Assembly (NCBI GenBank): GCA_025917655.1
Contig: CP084614.1
Coordinates: 2,604,001 to 2,668,000, forward strand
DNA: 64,000 nt
Direction: 5' to 3'
DNA from: Chlorella sorokiniana
Lineage: Eukaryota > Chlorophyta > Trebouxiophyceae > Chlorellales > Chlorellaceae
A program made the position numbers and the translations under genes. Positions 10,562 through 21,739 of the stretch are shown piece by piece (positions within the stretch are counted from its first letter, which is position 1; each line of letters begins with the position of its first letter). The notes below the pieces were generated by a model, which worked only from the letters and a program-made list of their open reading frames with translations, searched no databases and was not told the origin of the DNA.

Positions 10562-13500
10562 CTGGAAGCAGTTGCATGGTGATCTCATTCTGAGCTCACC
10601 GTTTATGAATTGCAGCCCTCCCCAGCGACACATCCACACATGCATGCGCCCCAACAACCACTGCTGTGCAGGCCATCGGCGCCTACACCTGCGACGTCGA
10701 CTACGTGGGCGAGCAGCGCCAGGTCAGCCTGCCGCCAGGCCGCATGCCGCCCCCTCCTCCCCTCCATCGCTTGCCGCCGCTTCGCCGCTGCGGCCCTGGC
10801 ACATCGGGCGGGGTGCTGCTACGGGGCAGCTGTTGCCAAGCTGTGGCTGAGCTGCGCTAGCGTGATGATGTCTGTCATTCTGGCCTATACAAACATGGCG
10901 CTAGCCCGGTGCTCATGCTTGCCCCTGGCCCTCCCTCCCGCTCCCTTTCCCGGGCGGGGTGCTGCCATGAGCCAGCTGTGGCTGAGCTGCGCAAGTGTGA
11001 TGCCGCCCGCCTATGCCGACATCTGTCCTTCTGCAAGTTGCTGCCCCCCAACCGTGCTTGCCGCTTTCCTCCCTCCCGCTTCCTTCCCCGGACAGGTCAC
11101 GTTCCTGGACACCCCGGCCACGAGGCCTTCTCCGCCATGCGCGCCCGCGGCGCCAAGGTGACAGACATCGCCATCATCATCGTGGCGGCCGACGACGGCG
11201 TGCGCCCGCAGACGATCGAGGCCATCAGCCACGCGCGCGCGCGGGCGTGCCCATCGTGGTGGCCATCAACAAGGCACGCACGCAGCTGCTCAGCGCACCA
11301 GAGCTGAGAGTTTCTGCTGTGCCAGCTGTGTTGTCGCTGTTCCTGCTGCTGCGCCGGCGCTGCTGCTCTCACAGCTGCCGTGCTGGCTGCTTGCAGTCGA
11401 GGCTGTGGTCCCGTTGACGGGGCCCGCCTGGTGCACCCTTTTCAATCTTTCTCGGTCAGCACCTCCCTCCCTCGTTGCGTGCCACAAACTTGCCGCGTTT
11501 GGCTCTGCAGGTGGACAAGGAGGGCGCCAACCCGGAGCGAGTGAAGCAGGAGCTGACCGAGCAGAACCTGGTGCCAGGTTTGTTGCCCATCCTGCCTCCC
11601 TGTTTTTCTTTAACTACAACTGGGGTGTTTGGGCGGCAAGTGCACTGTGCAGTGGGGTGTTTCGGGGATTGGCCGCCACTGGGCCGCCTGTGTTTCAGGC
11701 TGGGGCGCCCGTCAACCACAGCCGCCAGCGGTTGGTTCGTGCAGCGCGCTGCTCATCGAACTGCCACACCTGGCAGCGTTGTAACCCAGCGCTCGTGTTC
11801 CTGTTGCAGAGGAGTGGGGCGGCAAGACCCCCATGGTGTCCATCTCAGCCAAGAAAGGCAACGGCGTGGATTCCCTGCTAGAGACGGTGCGTTGGTGGTG
11901 GTGGTGGGGGGGGAGCGCGTGTGCTGCTCCGGTCTGTTGGTTATAAGGTAGAACGTGGCAGTTTTGATGTTTGACGTTAGGTTGAATTAAACACAGCAGG
12001 ACAAGGGAAGTGAAGGTGCGGAATAGCCTGGCTGGGGCAGGCGTGTGTACCCTGCGACGGGGAGCCACGATCCTGCAACATGCAAACGAGTGTCGCGGTT
12101 TCCTCGCCCCTCCCCCACATCGCTGCGCAGGTGCTGCTGGTGGCTGAGCTCGAGGAGCTGCAGGCCAACCCCACCCGCGCCGCCCGCGGAACCGTGCTGG
12201 AGGCCAGCCTGGACAAGAAGGCGGGGCGGTGTGCTCGCTGCTGGTGCAGGCGGGGACGCTGCGCGTGGGCGACGCCGTGCAGGCGGGGTCGGCCTATGGC
12301 AAGGTGAGCGGCGGGAGGTGATTCCTTTCGGGGCGGGCGGGGGAGGGGGAGGCATGTGTGTGTTTCAGAAGAGCTGGGGTTATCCCGTGTACGCGCACCA
12401 CTGCTGCTTTTCCCTGCCGCCGCTTGTATTCGGCCACCCTCCGCCTCCGCTCCTCGCACCCCACGCAATGCCTCGCCCCTACCCTGCTGCAGGTGCGCTC
12501 AATGCGGAACCCGGCAGGCGACTGCTCGGAGGCGGGGCCCTCGCTGGCGGTGCAGATGCTGGGGCTGAACAACGTGCCCCAGGCGGGCGACGAGTTCACG
12601 GTGTTCGAGAGCGAGGCCGAGGCGCGGGGTGCAGGTGCGTCTTGTTGGCCCGTGCCTCCCTCCCATGCTGTTGTCCGTTAATTGTGGGGGTGGTGGGCTG
12701 GCAGTGCAGCAGCAGCTGCCCAAGCCGGCCAGAGCTGCGGTCGCGTTGGCGGCGGTGGGCGAGCACCTCCTGCAAGCTGACCTTGCGCCTGCAGCTGGCT
12801 GCAATCTGCAGCCATGTTTTGGCTGGTCCCGTTCTTGACCCATACATCCTTCGTGCCCCTCAAGGGCCCCACCTCTAGCCCAGTCACTCTGCACGCTTTG
12901 CTGCTGACCTCCCATCTCTTTCCTGTGACCCTGCCATGCTTTGCCGTCGACCCTCCTGTGCCCCTCCTTGCAGCCGAGGCAATCGAGGCGGCGCGCCGCT
13001 TGGAACGCCTGGCGGAGATGAGCGGCGGGGGCAACCGCGTCACGCTTTCCTCCCTGGCGTCGATCGACGAGGACGGGGAGCAGCAGGCGCAGCAGCGGCT
13101 CAGCCTGATCCTCAAGGTGGGATGCCAGCGCTCGCTTCATGGTGCTGCTGCGGGTGCTGCTGTGGGGGCAAGGACAATGCCGTGGGGGAGGGGGACGTAA
13201 CTGCGCGCGCGTAACTGTGGCGCAAAAGGCACGAGCGTGGCAGCTGCTTCGAACAGGATGAGCCTCTTGTTGTTCTCTCCTTGCCTCCTCCGCACCCGCT
13301 TCTCTCCCACCATAAACCACCACCCGCTCTCATCAACTTTCCGTACCCCGCCCTGCCTGCAGGCCGATGCCTCGGGCTCCGTAGAGGCGGTACGCTCCGC
13401 GCTGAGCGCGTTGCCCCAGGACGCGGTACTGCTGCGGTACCTCATGGCCGCCCGGGCGAGATCACAGTGTCGGACATCGACCTCGCGGCTGCCTCGGGCG

Positions 13501-14930
13501 GCATGGTGCTCGGCTTCAACGTCGCCACCAGCGACGCGGTGCAGGTGGGTGGGCTGGGCATGGGCGACGCTTGTGGGTGAACGACTTGTGCGACGGGCAT
13601 GAGCTGCGCAAGTGCGCGGCGGCGGGAGGTCCTGCACCGCCTGTGCCGTACGTGTGCTGAAACTGCGTGTGGGCGCATGCTCGCTGGTTGTGGGTGCGCG
13701 AGGGAGGCACGGTGTCCGCTGCATGGACCGACTGCGGCAAGCAGGCGGGTGCTTCCGCGTCGGCAGCCTTTGCGTCGAGGCCCAAGGCTCCTGTTGCCTC
13801 CGACCCGCTGCGTTCCACGCCACCCAACCCTCCCTCAGGCCGCCGCCAAGCGCCTGGGAGTGGAGCTGCGCAACTACTCCATCATATACGACCTGATCGA
13901 CGACGTGCGGGCGGCCATGGAGGGCCGCCTCAAGTCGGGTGCGCGCCCGCGGCTGCAGCAAGTGCCCGCAGCTGCAGCAAGTGCCCGCAGCTGCAGCAAG
14001 TGCTTCTGCTCTGCCCAGGCCATCCCATCCTATGGGTTCCGGAAGCAAACGCCCCCTGCGGCCGTCCTACTTCCCGCCTACACCCTGCGCATCTTCTTAC
14101 AACCATGCTCTGAAACACCCAGGCCGCCTTGCTGACACTTTTGCTGAGTCTCCTTCTTCCCCCAACCTCGAGTGCAGTGGAGGAGCGTGTGTCGGTGGGC
14201 ACGGCGGAGGTGAAGGCGGTGTTTGGGTCGGGCAACCGCCGCGTGGCGGGCTGCTTGGTTCTGGACGGGGCCCTGCGCCGCGACGCCATCGCTGTGGTCA
14301 AGCGCGGCAAGCGCACGGTGCACGAGGTGCGCTGGCTGTTCGTGGTGTGGGCGTGGGGGGTGGGGCCGCGCTCGTGGCGGCGACAGCGGCCCGGCGCATC
14401 CCCTCCCCTCCCGGGAGGAACATGCGGACCGCTCGTCCGGCCGCCCTAAGATCTAGAGAACGTGACAACGGCATGCCCCCCCCCATCGCACTCCGCAGGG
14501 CAAGCTGAGCTCGCTGCGCCGCGTCAAGGACGACGTGAAGGAGGTGGCGGCGGGCACCGAGTGCGGCGTGGCGGTCGAGGGCTTCAAGGACTGGGAGGTG
14601 GGGCTGCGCGGCAGCTGCTCGCCTTTTTATTGCGTTTTCATGGTATGCAGGCCAGCTCGCTCGGACCTGCATGCGTGAAATGCTTTACGTTCAACAAGAA
14701 TGGTTCCCTGCATCAAGACAGCAGGCCTTACGTCGCCCCTCCCCGCCGCACTCGCATTCGCCCACCCCACTCGTTCACGCCCCGCCCTGGCCCCCGCCCA
14801 TATCCTGCCTCAGGCCGGCGACAAGATTGAGGCGTTTGAGGTGGTGCAGAAGAGCCTGCGCCTGGAGGAGGCGAAGGGGGCGGTGGCGGCGGTGGACATG
14901 GACGAGTTTGCAGAGACGGCCAGCGCGTGA
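8228..14930 (+). CDS. FUG1: Chloroplast translation initiation factor IF-2
   Basis: GTPase that places initiator fMet-tRNA on plastid ribosomes. I start at the ATG at 8228 (MSAWLGQTL..., transit-like); a basic, low-complexity region follows. Domains in order: IF2_N ([20 protein letters not shown], near 9370); G domain with [18 protein letters not shown] (near 10430), DTPGHEAF, NK...[11 protein letters not shown] and [16 protein letters not shown]; beta-barrel II ([29 protein letters not shown]); IF2 domain 3 ([20 protein letters not shown]); the last barrel ([20 protein letters not shown]); end DEFAETASA. The order and the wording around VTLSSLAS and [12 protein letters not shown] resemble Arabidopsis FUG1. 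About fifteen exons. Single-base deletions break frame near 11113 (DTPGHEAF), 11243 (RGVPIVV), 12228 (before SLLVQAGTL) and 13450 (before [11 protein letters not shown]); I read across them as sequence errors. Confidence 0.93.
10541..10562. repeat. GT microsatellite in an IF-2 intron
   Basis: A short TG dinucleotide run just downstream of the donor site of the P-loop exon; intronic. Confidence 0.85.
13953..14002. repeat. 19-bp tandem repeat in an IF-2 intron
   Basis: About 2.6 copies of CTGCAGCAAGTGCCCGCAG, right after the exon encoding [11 protein letters not shown]. Each unit contains a CTGCAG resembling a 3' splice site, so the acceptor choice for this intron should be checked against transcripts. 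Confidence 0.9.
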
Positions 14931-15749
14931 CGCTGTGCTCACGACTTCTGACCAGAGTTTGACACCCTGGGGCTGGCACCTCAGCCAGGGGCAACTGCAG
15001 CTCAAGTGCTCTCCGCCAGCATGGACAGACCAGCAGCGTGTCAAAACTGTGCTGGAGTGCCCCTTCAGTTGACCCACGCCAGCAAGGGAGGCTGCTGCTG
15101 ACGCCCGTTCAGGGCCAAGCACTGCAAGGCAGCATGCAGCCGCAGCCTCCCCCATGCCCAATCTTCAAACCTTCCCTGCTTATGTTCTGGTAGAGTGTGC
15201 ATCTGGGGCTTCTGCAAACATCGTGCCACAGCATGCGCAGCACCACCCTTCCTTTCAGCTGTATCGCATTGTGCTTGCGCAGCCGGCCCACAGCCGCCAC
15301 TGCTTCGATCGCTGGGCTTGCTCTCTCGAATCCAACCTGCTTCCCTTTCGAGCTGACCACATGTTTAAAGCAAGTATGTGAGAGTAGCAGTGATGCTTAG
15401 GTCGGGCGCAACCTGAGCGGGAAGGCACGAGACAGGGCATGAATGAAGAAGCATAAAATGAGCAGGGGAAGGCCGGTAGCTGCAAACAAAATGTGAGCTG
15501 GTAGAGCGAGTAGGGAAGTTATGCACCTGGGCTATCCAGGAACGAAGAGAGTGAACAGTTCTGACATGGATAACAAGGGCGCAGGAGGATATGCATTGCA
15601 AGCAGAGCTCAATAACAGTTACAAGGCGGCGTCAATCCAGTGCCAGCACAGCGACACCAGCAGCAAGGGCAGCACCCAGGAGGGCCAGCCAAGCAGCCCG
15701 GCAAAGCCAGCCTCGCCCTTGGCTGGCTCGCCGCCGCCGTCGGGCCACG
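14931..15749. other. Intergenic, convergent 3' flanks
   Basis: Lies between the IF-2 stop and the 3' end of the next minus-strand gene. Reading frames here are short and without recognisable domains; GC drops relative to the exons. I found no TGTAA near the IF-2 stop. Confidence 0.45.
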
Positions 15750-18180
15750 TCAGCCGCAGCAGCACGCGCAGCGGCAGCTGCAAGCGCCACACCAGCCGGC
15801 CAGCGCGTCCCCCGCCCCCTGCAGCTGCGGCGCGGCGGCGGATGCCGCTGCCAGCGCCACCGCCACCGCGGCAGCTGTCAGCGTGACGGCGAGGCCGGCG
15901 CCGGCGGTGCACAGCACCAGGGACAGCGTCAGCACTGCAGCCGGCAGCACGAGGGCACCGCACAGCAGCAAGGCGGCCAGCAGAGGATCCTCCTGCTGCT
16001 GCGCATGTGCTGCTTGCTGCAGCAGCGGCGCCGCCCTGACGTCCCCGTCCGCTCCTGCTTTCCGCACAAGGCTGGCCGAGGGGGCCGCCTTGCCGGCATC
16101 CCCTGGGGCTTGTGCCGCCGCCGCTGCAGGTCTGCCAGCGTCGGCTGTGTCTTGGCCGTCCTCGGCTTCATGCTCTCCCAAAAACTTGGCAAGCATCTGC
16201 AGGCAGAAATCAGTCGCAGGTTGGGCCGCAGTTATGGATACAATCAAAGACAGCAAAAGGGCTGCAGGCAGATTTAATAGCACACAGGTGCAGGCCAAAA
16301 GCGGGGAAGCATCAGTCTAACCGCCGGCATACAGCCTGCAGGGGGTGGCGCAGCAAGTGCGCCGGAAGGCAGCAGACAGGCAGTGGTGTAGCGGCAGGCG
16401 GACTGGCAGTAGCGCAGGGCTGCGGCGGGGCAGGAGCGGCGGCACCCACGTGCGCCTCCAGGTGCCGCAGCACAAAGGCGGGCAGCAGCCAGCTGAAGGC
16501 CAGCAGCAGCAGGGCCTGCACCTTGAAGCAGCTGACGGCGGGGCCTGCGGGCGGGCGGGCGGGCGTGCGGGCGGCGGCGTGAGCCGGTGAGGAACTGCAG
16601 CGTGGCCTGGGCATTGTCGAGAGATTGTGTGAAATGTGCAGGTGAGCTGTGGATTGTAGGTGTGGGATGTGTGGATGTGTGTGTGTGTGTGTGTGTGTTG
16701 GTGGTGGGGGTGGGGGTGGGGTGGGGTGGGTGGGTGGGTGGGGGGGGCGGCGGCGGGGGCGCGCGCGTGGGGGCGCAGGGCGCCCTGCTGCAAAGCCGGG
16801 GCCTGGGCTGCATGCCGCAAGCCAAGGCTGCCAGGTCGAGGGTGCTGGGTCCGCATCCCCCCCCGCCCCATCCCCCTCTCACTGGAGGCCGCCACTGGGG
16901 CCAGCATCCAGGTTGGCACCGGGAGAAGGGCGCCAGCAGCAGCCGCAGGGCGCTCGCTGCCGCAGAGAAGCTGCGGGACTGCTCTGCACGGCGGCGAGCG
17001 GGAGCGGTGGGGGCGCAAGGTTGGGGCGGGCAGGGCAGCGCCGAGCTACCCCACAGCGCTGGCCGCAGAGACGGTTACCAGGCATGGCGCCGCTGCAGCC
17101 TGTCAGCGGCAACACACAACATGCTTTATGCAGAGGGGGAAGCCCTGCCACCTGGGGGACCGCCCCCAAGCCACGCTGCGGGCGATGCGACGCACCCGGC
17201 CGCGCCACGCAGGTGAGCTGGCAGAGGCGCCACTCCAGGGGCAGCGTCGTCAGCAGCACCAGCGGTTTGATGAGCGCGAAGCGGTGGAAGCGCATGCGGT
17301 ACCTGCGGTACGTATGGGGCACGGACAGGAAACGGACGGCTTGGTGGCCTTGGCCGAGGGAAACACGGAGCCCTCCCACAAGAAGATAGCAGCAAAGAGA
17401 GCAGCAACTGGACAGCAGACAGCGGTTCCTGGCAGCGGCTTTGATGCAGGGAGTGAGAGAGCCACACGCAAGCTGCGCCTTGAGGGGCCAGGCGGGCGCC
17501 GCGCAGCTGCCTGTGGAGGCAGGCTCACATGAGGGCGTCCAGGGCCTGCCAGCAGACGGTGGAGGAGAGCAGGAAGCTGGCCAGGAAGCCGGCCGCCGAG
17601 CCGCCCCCAGCCTGTTGTTCAGGCGCACGTGGTGCGCAAACTGGCCGCCCACGGCGTAGTGAAAGATCCAGCTGGGGGAGGGAGGGGCAAGGGGCCGTGT
17701 GTGCGGTTGGATGGGTGGGTGGGGTGACTTGAGTGGACGGCGCGGGGCAGGCAGCGCCACCAGGGTGGAGGAAAACGATTGCCTGCCTGGCCCGTGAGCG
17801 GACAGAGCAAGCCGGGGTTTGCAAGCAGTGCTGGGGCAGGGGCTGCACGCCGCCAGCGGCCAGGGCACGTGCAGCGGGTCCCGGCGGGAGCGGCTGCAGC
17901 CGCAGTCGCGCAAGGGGCCCAACAGCGTCTGGCAAGGGGCCATGCAAGGCTCACTGTGCCACCAGGAAGTAGTCTCTGTTGGCTAGGTACACGTCGTGGG
18001 TGCGGCGGCTGAGCCGCGACAGCGCCAGAGGCCACATGCAGAGGGCCGCGCAGGCCGCCGCAGCGGCAACCAGCTCGGGCGCCGCAGTGGCGCCAGCGAA
18101 GGGATAAGGCTCAAGTAAACGAGCATGCCCAGGCTGGTGCCGAACACGTCGCTGTTGAACTGCTTCCCGGCAAAGTGCCT
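15750..18180 (-). CDS. Unrecognised multi-exon, multi-pass membrane protein
   Basis: I do not recognise the family. Protein-like segments on the minus strand, 5' to 3', are: HFAGKQFNSDVFGTSLGMLV (near 18170-18110), SRRTHDVYLANRDYFLVA (near 17990, followed by a good GTGAG donor), WIFHYAVGGQFAHHVRLNNR and SAAGFLASFLLSSTVCWQAL (17670-17525), YRMRFHRFALIKPLVLLTTL (near 17300), KVQALLLLAFSWLLPAFVLR (near 16530), and a hydrophobic, alanine-rich tail (16300-15750) preceded by MLAKFLGEHEAEDGQD. Several segments are long enough for membrane helices. A one-base shift is needed near 17612 (NNRLG to GGSAAG) and another near 18080. Start, exon order and 3' end are uncertain, and two genes could be merged here. 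Confidence 0.35.
16676..16745. repeat. GT/GGGT low-complexity run
   Basis: A (GT)n tract grading into GGGT and G runs, in an apparent intron of the membrane-protein gene on the opposite strand. Confidence 0.8.
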
Positions 18181-19243
18181 GCAAGTCAGGAGGAGTGGGG
18201 TTGGGGGTGCGTGGGGGCGAGGGGGTGGGACGCTGCGGGCGGACGACGGCGTCAGACGTGGGCCGTACTGGCAGAATGGCGCTCATCGCCACCAGCCCAG
18301 CGGGCGGTTCAATCGTTGTTTGCGCGCTGTGGGCTGCGGCAGGCGCGTGGGTCGGTTGCGATGAGTGACGTGACCCCCGTAGGGGCCGCACCCAGCAGGG
18401 TTCCGTTGCCTTGCGTCTTGAATAGCCTGCATTACTGATGGAAAACTCCTTGCCTGTCAAAAACCTCCAGCACCGCAGGTGACGGCGACAAGCCGCGCAC
18501 GCTGCCCATTGTCCTTGTGTTGTGAAATAGCAGACAGGAAGGTTGAGATCCAATCGTGCTTGGAATCTCATAACACGCCCGATAATAGTGTTCCGAAGAT
18601 CACGGCGGTAGGGAACGATGTACCAGCGTCGTCCTGCTTGCCTAACCGCGGCAAAACGCTCATGTATAGACTGCTCATGGCATGGCAAACGTCGGCCATG
18701 CACCTTGATATAGTCAAGCGCTTCCTTGCAGAATGAACTAGCATTATGTTCCCGTAAATGTCTGCAATCGCTCTCAAGCCGCATTGCCACTGGAAGCCGC
18801 GGCTTGCCGACGTGTGATAGCAGCATTCACACTTGCCCAAGGGTTGTCCCAAGGTTTGTTGTTAATAAATCACACAGGTAAACCCAATCAATTGAACAGC
18901 CGAGCAGCTACATGAAAGCAGTAATGCAATGTGTCACGTCAATGCGCCAAAGCGCACAGCGTCGCCGGCGCTCTGGAGTGGAAAAGGCAGCTTGCTTGGT
19001 GAGTCCGCCTACATGAATGATTTATGCCTTGATCGCAGTTTGGGAAAGGGAGGTGGCAAACGAACCCTCGCTGCCGCTTGTTCGACCCCTGGGCAGCACT
19101 GCTCAGCGTTTGTGGACAGCGAGCGTAAGATGGTGATGGGACGACCCTGTTGAACGCTGCAACCAGATTCACGGTGCGCCGCTCCAACTGTTCGTCCAGA
19201 GATATATGTGCCGCGTGCCGCTGCCCCTGCGCAGGCATGCTTA
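18181..19243. other. Intergenic between divergent membrane-protein genes
   Basis: Roughly 1 kb, noticeably less GC-rich than the coding regions. Open frames on the minus strand (e.g. ending near 18570) show no domain I know and no codon bias like the neighbours. Upstream 5' exons of either gene could be hidden here. Confidence 0.4.
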
Positions 19244-20674
19244 ATGTGGCTCGCCTTTACTGCCTTTATGCTGTGTTGTTTACATGCCTGTGCAGGTCGC
19301 CTGATCTCAATGCAAGGGAATGCGGTTGAGGCGCTGCCACGGGGCAAGCGCGTGTCTGGCTTGGATTTGCATGGGGTGGTGGCGGCAGCGGCACGCCGCA
19401 ATGAAATGAGAGCTTGCTGTGTGGGATTGGCCCTTGCGGCCACTGCGCTGGTCCACGCGCCCCGAAGCATCTTTCCTGCCATCCTCTGCGTCGCCACCCT
19501 CAATCTCTCCCTCCTCATCTTGCTAGCCCGGCGGCGCCTCCACTGGCGCACCCCGCTCGTCGTTGCCCTTCGGCTGTTTGCCATGCTGCTGCCCATGCTG
19601 CTGGACGCTATGCAGCTGCTGGCTCGCCCAGCACCCACCACAGCGACCCAACCAGGCTGGTCCAGCACCCAGCTTGGAAGGGGCTCATCTGGCGACGGCG
19701 GCACCACGCTGCCGCAGCTTCCTTCCCTTTGCGAAGCGCTGGCCGCGCTGGGCCATTACACCCGCGCTGTTCTCATGCTGTCGGTATACGTCGGCTGGCT
19801 GCACAGCCTGCTGCTGGTGCCGAGCGGCCTCCAGCTGCCGCCCGTGGCCCACCTCCTGCTCCAGACCATCAACGTCGCGTTGCTGCAGCGCACCAACCCG
19901 GCTGGTGCGCTGGTTGGGTGGTAGCGGTGCCAGCCCGATGTGTGTGCTTGCCGCATCTGCGTGTTGCAGCGCTGGCGGCCCATTTCGAGCCTTTCTGCCC
20001 CCTACCCCCTCACACACACACATGGGTTCGAGTATTGATATGACTCAACCTGATGTTTGCAGTCTGCGCACACTTTGTGGCTTGGCACCCCGCCAACGCC
20101 AGTCTTGTGGAGGCAGTACACGCCGCGCTGGAGCACCTGTATGCATTTTGGGCTGTCGCCGCCCAAGATCGTTGGGTGGCAAGCGGCGGGGGCAGCAGCA
20201 GGAGCCCGGCTGCCAAGTGCATTGCCACGGTCTCTGCCCTCCAGGTGAGCGGCCTTCCGGGCTTGACCTTGCCTGCGCACCTGCCTATCGCTTGCACAGG
20301 CGTGCTGCTTCCGTTGTGAAGCGCATGCGCGGGTTGGTGTGCTCCTTGCGAGTCTCGTCCCTGTTTCTGTGCAGGTGTCCGTTGGCCTCCTTCTGTCCAC
20401 CCTTGTTGTGTGGAGAGCGCAACTCAGCGCGGTGGAGCATCACATGGCGCACCTGAGCAAGCAGAGGGAGGGGCGGGGCTGCCCCTCGAGTGAAGCGCAG
20501 AGGGCAGCAGCCGCAGAAGCGGAGGCCCTTCACGGGAGCAGCTACTGGCGGATTTGCCGCCCGGTGCTGGCTGCCGCAGACCAGTGCGGCTGGCCCCAGG
20601 CTGTATGCGGGACGGCCGTGCTGTGCTTCGTGGTTTTCATTCTTTGGCAGGACTGGCATGCGTTTCAAGAATAG
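19244..20674 (+). CDS. Unrecognised multi-pass membrane protein
   Basis: Start taken as the ATG at 19244 (MWLAFTAFMLCCLHACAG), which gives a signal-peptide or first-helix-like N-terminus; the frame is open further up without an ATG, so an upstream exon is possible. Hydrophobic segments follow: RSIFPAILCVATLNLSLLIL, PLVVALRLFAMLLPMLLDAM, AVLMLSVYVGWLHSLLL, and after introns CAHFVAWHPANASLVEAVHA (near 20070), VSVGLLLSTLVVWRAQLSAV (near 20380) and VCGTAVLCFVVFILWQDWHA just before the TAG at 20672-20674. This gives about six predicted helices with a charged cytosolic stretch before the last. Three exons. No family recognised; broadly similar in style to the divergent gene to its left. Confidence 0.55.
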
Positions 20675-20762
20675 GCCATGCTTACAAATTTGGCATTGCA
20701 GCGGACACACGTGACGCTGGTTTGCAGGCCTGCGGGAAGAGCAGGCCGAGGTGGCCACACTT

Positions 20763-21330
20763 CTAGCGCTTCTGCGCTAGTTGGGACGCCACCAAGGGGC
20801 TGGCCAGCCCCATGGTGTGCCTGCTGCTCTCCATGGCTGCATCCGCCTTGCTGGCGGCAGCGCTCAGCAATGTGTAAGGGCCGCCCGTAGCAGCCCGCCA
20901 CAACTTGAGGCCGGCAGTGCGTGCGACCAGCTGTGGCTCGAGGGCAGCGATGCGGGGGCGTGCAGATGGCGCCGCAGCCATTCCCTCTACTCCTCTGCTT
21001 GCCCTGCACGGTGAAATGCATGCTGGTGTGAGTGCATCACTGCAGGCCTTCAATGAGCACGACGCAGGCAACGCCAGCGGGCTGCAGCCAACGCCCACGG
21101 ACCACTCACCATGTGGGCGGTTGGGGAGCCGCCATCCGCGCTGCCCTCTTCACCTCCAGGAAGTGAGGATCAATCGCCTTGAGGGCCACAAAAATGCTGG
21201 GGGGCTCGCCCTCCATGCGCTCGAGGCAAAGGTGGCGCCTGCCGCCGGCGGGGTTGCCCAGGGCGCCGGCGCCCAAAACGAAGCGCGGCCGGCAGTGCGC
21301 GCATAGGTGATCGCCGGCGATGGCCTCCAT
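20763..21330 (-). CDS. Possible small two-exon gene, unknown product
   Basis: Two open segments on the minus strand might form one small gene. Exon 1 begins MEAIAGDHLCAHCRPRFVLG (from 21330) with a CAHC pair, and exon 2 runs to a stop at 20763 and includes AALEPQLVARTAGLKLWRA. There is a plausible donor after FLEV near 21160. No domain is recognised and the region could simply be the shared 3' flank of its neighbours. Confidence 0.22.
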
Positions 21331-21592
21331 TTAGCATCGAGAACCAGGCTGGCCGCCGCTGCTGCTGGTTGTGCTCGAGGCAAGAAGGAGGATAGCCAGT
21401 TTAGCGCAGGCATTCTTCCTTTCGGCGAGCGCTGTATAGATTGTACAAACAAACACAAACAACTATATTGTGCGTTAAGCGCACAAGAATCTGCCTGCCT
21501 CGAGGCTTAGGGCAGTACGTACTGAGGTCCCACCACAGCACTTCCCGAGTATCAAGCTGGAGACAGTGGGGTCGAGCCGACAGTGAGGAGGG

Positions 21593-21597
21593 TTACA
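21593..21597 (-). terminator. TGTAA polyadenylation signal for the KH protein gene
   Basis: TTACA on the plus strand reads TGTAA on the minus strand, about 145 bases downstream of the inferred stop near 21740, which supports that 3' end. Confidence 0.45.
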
Positions 21598-21739
21598 TCA
21601 ACGGGATTGATTTGACTGCAGCTGATCAGAGGACATGCAAGTGGAGCACCCTGCAGCGGTTCAAAGGCAGCAGGCGCGTCGCAACGCTGCAGGGTTGCCG
21701 GTTGACGCAGCACCCGCCAGCAGCACCTGCACATGAGCC

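Noticed and set aside
10760-11090. Possible extra exon in IF-2
   Set aside because: Imperfect internal duplication (AGCTGTGGCTGAGCTGCG twice) in an intron; no match to IF-2, and the flanking exons join correctly without it.
18570-18852. Minus-strand frames upstream of the membrane-protein gene
   Set aside because: Composition and codon use unlike neighbours, no clear splice link; left as intergenic.
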